Shown here one piece after another: positions 5,120 through 5,378 of a stretch of DNA of 5,378 nt. The notes under the pieces were generated by a model. That model worked only from the letters and a program-made list of their open reading frames with translations. It ran no database searches and was not told where the DNA came from. Source of the stretch: JBBQZU01 sp038207425. Its GTDB lineage: Bacteria; Bacteroidota; Bacteroidia; Flavobacteriales_D; Cryomorphaceae. The stretch's first letter is position 1. Every line of letters starts with the position of its first letter. Where the stretch lies: positions 1 through 5,378 of the forward strand of contig JBBQZU010000068.1 of NCBI GenBank assembly GCA_038207425.1, read 5' to 3'. The position numbers and the translations under genes were made by a program.

Positions 5120-5378
5120 ATGAAATCTCTAATTAAATTACTCTCTCTCTCTCTCTCTTATTTGTTGTGACACAGGCAACTGCCGGTTTCTTCGATTTTC
5201 AGAATGGCTTCAACGACCTTCGCCCCACCACCGCAGAAACACACAGCATCGTAAACGGTACCCTTGTTTGTTTCGGGTCGGCAAGCATCGCAGCCAATAG
5301 AAATATCTGGAAAACGGCAGGTGGGCCGCCCGCGTCGTCGGATTATTTGGTGAGCCGCTTGTGCAATCCGGCTTTACA
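5120..5378 (+). CDS. Probable exported-protein gene, 3' truncated by the window, out of frame at a (CT)9 tract (candidate phase-variable gene, OFF as written)
   Basis: From the ATG at 5120 the frame reads MKSLIKLLSLSLSYLL and stops at TGA 5168-5170, after 16 codons. The coding frame that runs open to the window end is another one: it contains GTG at 5167 (VTQATAGFFDF...) and continues through NGFNDLRPTTAETHS, GTLVCFGSASIAANR and SDYLVSRLCNPAL. That frame has a stop at 5134-5136 and no start codon before 5167. Removing one CT unit (or adding two) joins the two frames. The N-terminus then becomes MKSLIK, a hydrophobic core (LLSLSLLFVV, 7-16), and TQATA with cleavage after Ala21 before GFFDF: a complete Sec signal peptide. 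The start is favoured by the A/T-rich context (TAAATATG). I do not recognise the mature domain from the 64 residues visible. An exported or surface protein is likely; T9SS cargo is possible, but its C-terminus is not visible. Confidence 0.7.
5141..5158 (+). repeat. (CT)9 simple sequence repeat inside a signal-peptide coding region
   Basis: Nine perfect CT units begin 21 bases after the first base of the ATG at 5120 and encode alternating Leu and Ser in the hydrophobic core. No other dinucleotide tract of this length appears in the window. By frame counting, 8 or 11 units put the start in frame with the downstream ORF, 9 units (as here) stop after 16 codons, and 10 units lead into a third frame that stops further on. 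CT repeats in signal-sequence codons act as slipped-strand ON/OFF switches in Helicobacter pylori outer-membrane protein genes such as oipA. CTCTT repeats do the same in Neisseria opa genes. Confidence 0.9.

Noticed and set aside
1..5378. CRISPR arrays, tRNA or rRNA genes, insertion sequences, attachment sites
   Set aside because: I found no spaced direct repeats, cloverleaf-like sequence, transposase motif or terminal repeats on reading both strands.

Overview
The window looks like a chromosomal segment of a Bacteroidota bacterium. Three things support this. The first gene ends in a type IX secretion (T9SS) type A sorting domain, a system confined to this phylum and its close relatives. The L13 N-terminus (MDTLSYKTVSAN) is of the Bacteroidota type. 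The rplM upstream region carries a good match to the Bacteroidota promoter (TTTG, 19 bp, TAnnTTTG), and the real genes lack convincing Shine-Dalgarno sequences and start after A/T-rich stretches. I cannot assign a family or genus.

Layout: (1) 1-141, the 3' end of a T9SS-exported protein gene. (2) 142-334, an intergenic region with a small hairpin and the rplM promoter. (3) 335-2888, the translation cluster rplM-rpsI-rpsB-tsf (L13, S9, S2, EF-Ts), with a strong terminator-like hairpin between rpsI and rpsB and a textbook intrinsic terminator after tsf. (4) 2977-4859, pyrH-frr (UMP kinase, ribosome recycling factor) followed 16 bp later by a stand-alone glutamine amidotransferase gene of the TrpG/PabA family. 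(5) 4860-5119, an intergenic region made of a relatively GC-rich block (about 53% by hand count), then an abrupt AT-rich stretch (about 25% GC) leading to the last gene. (6) 5120-5378, the 5' end of a probable exported-protein gene that runs off the window.

The housekeeping genes are ordinary and intact: ribosome assembly (L13, S9, S2), elongation (EF-Ts), ribosome recycling (RRF) and pyrimidine nucleotide supply (PyrH) are clustered as in many bacteria, and all are on the plus strand.

The most notable feature is at the right end. The signal-peptide coding region of the last gene contains a perfect (CT)9 dinucleotide repeat. As written, the ATG at 5120 is out of frame with the downstream coding frame and reaches a stop after 16 codons. 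Removing one CT unit or adding two restores one frame with a complete signal peptide (MKSLIK, hydrophobic core, ATA cleavage site) joined to a frame open to the window end. This is the architecture of a slipped-strand contingency (phase-variable) locus, captured here in the OFF state, unless the repeat count is a sequencing or assembly error.
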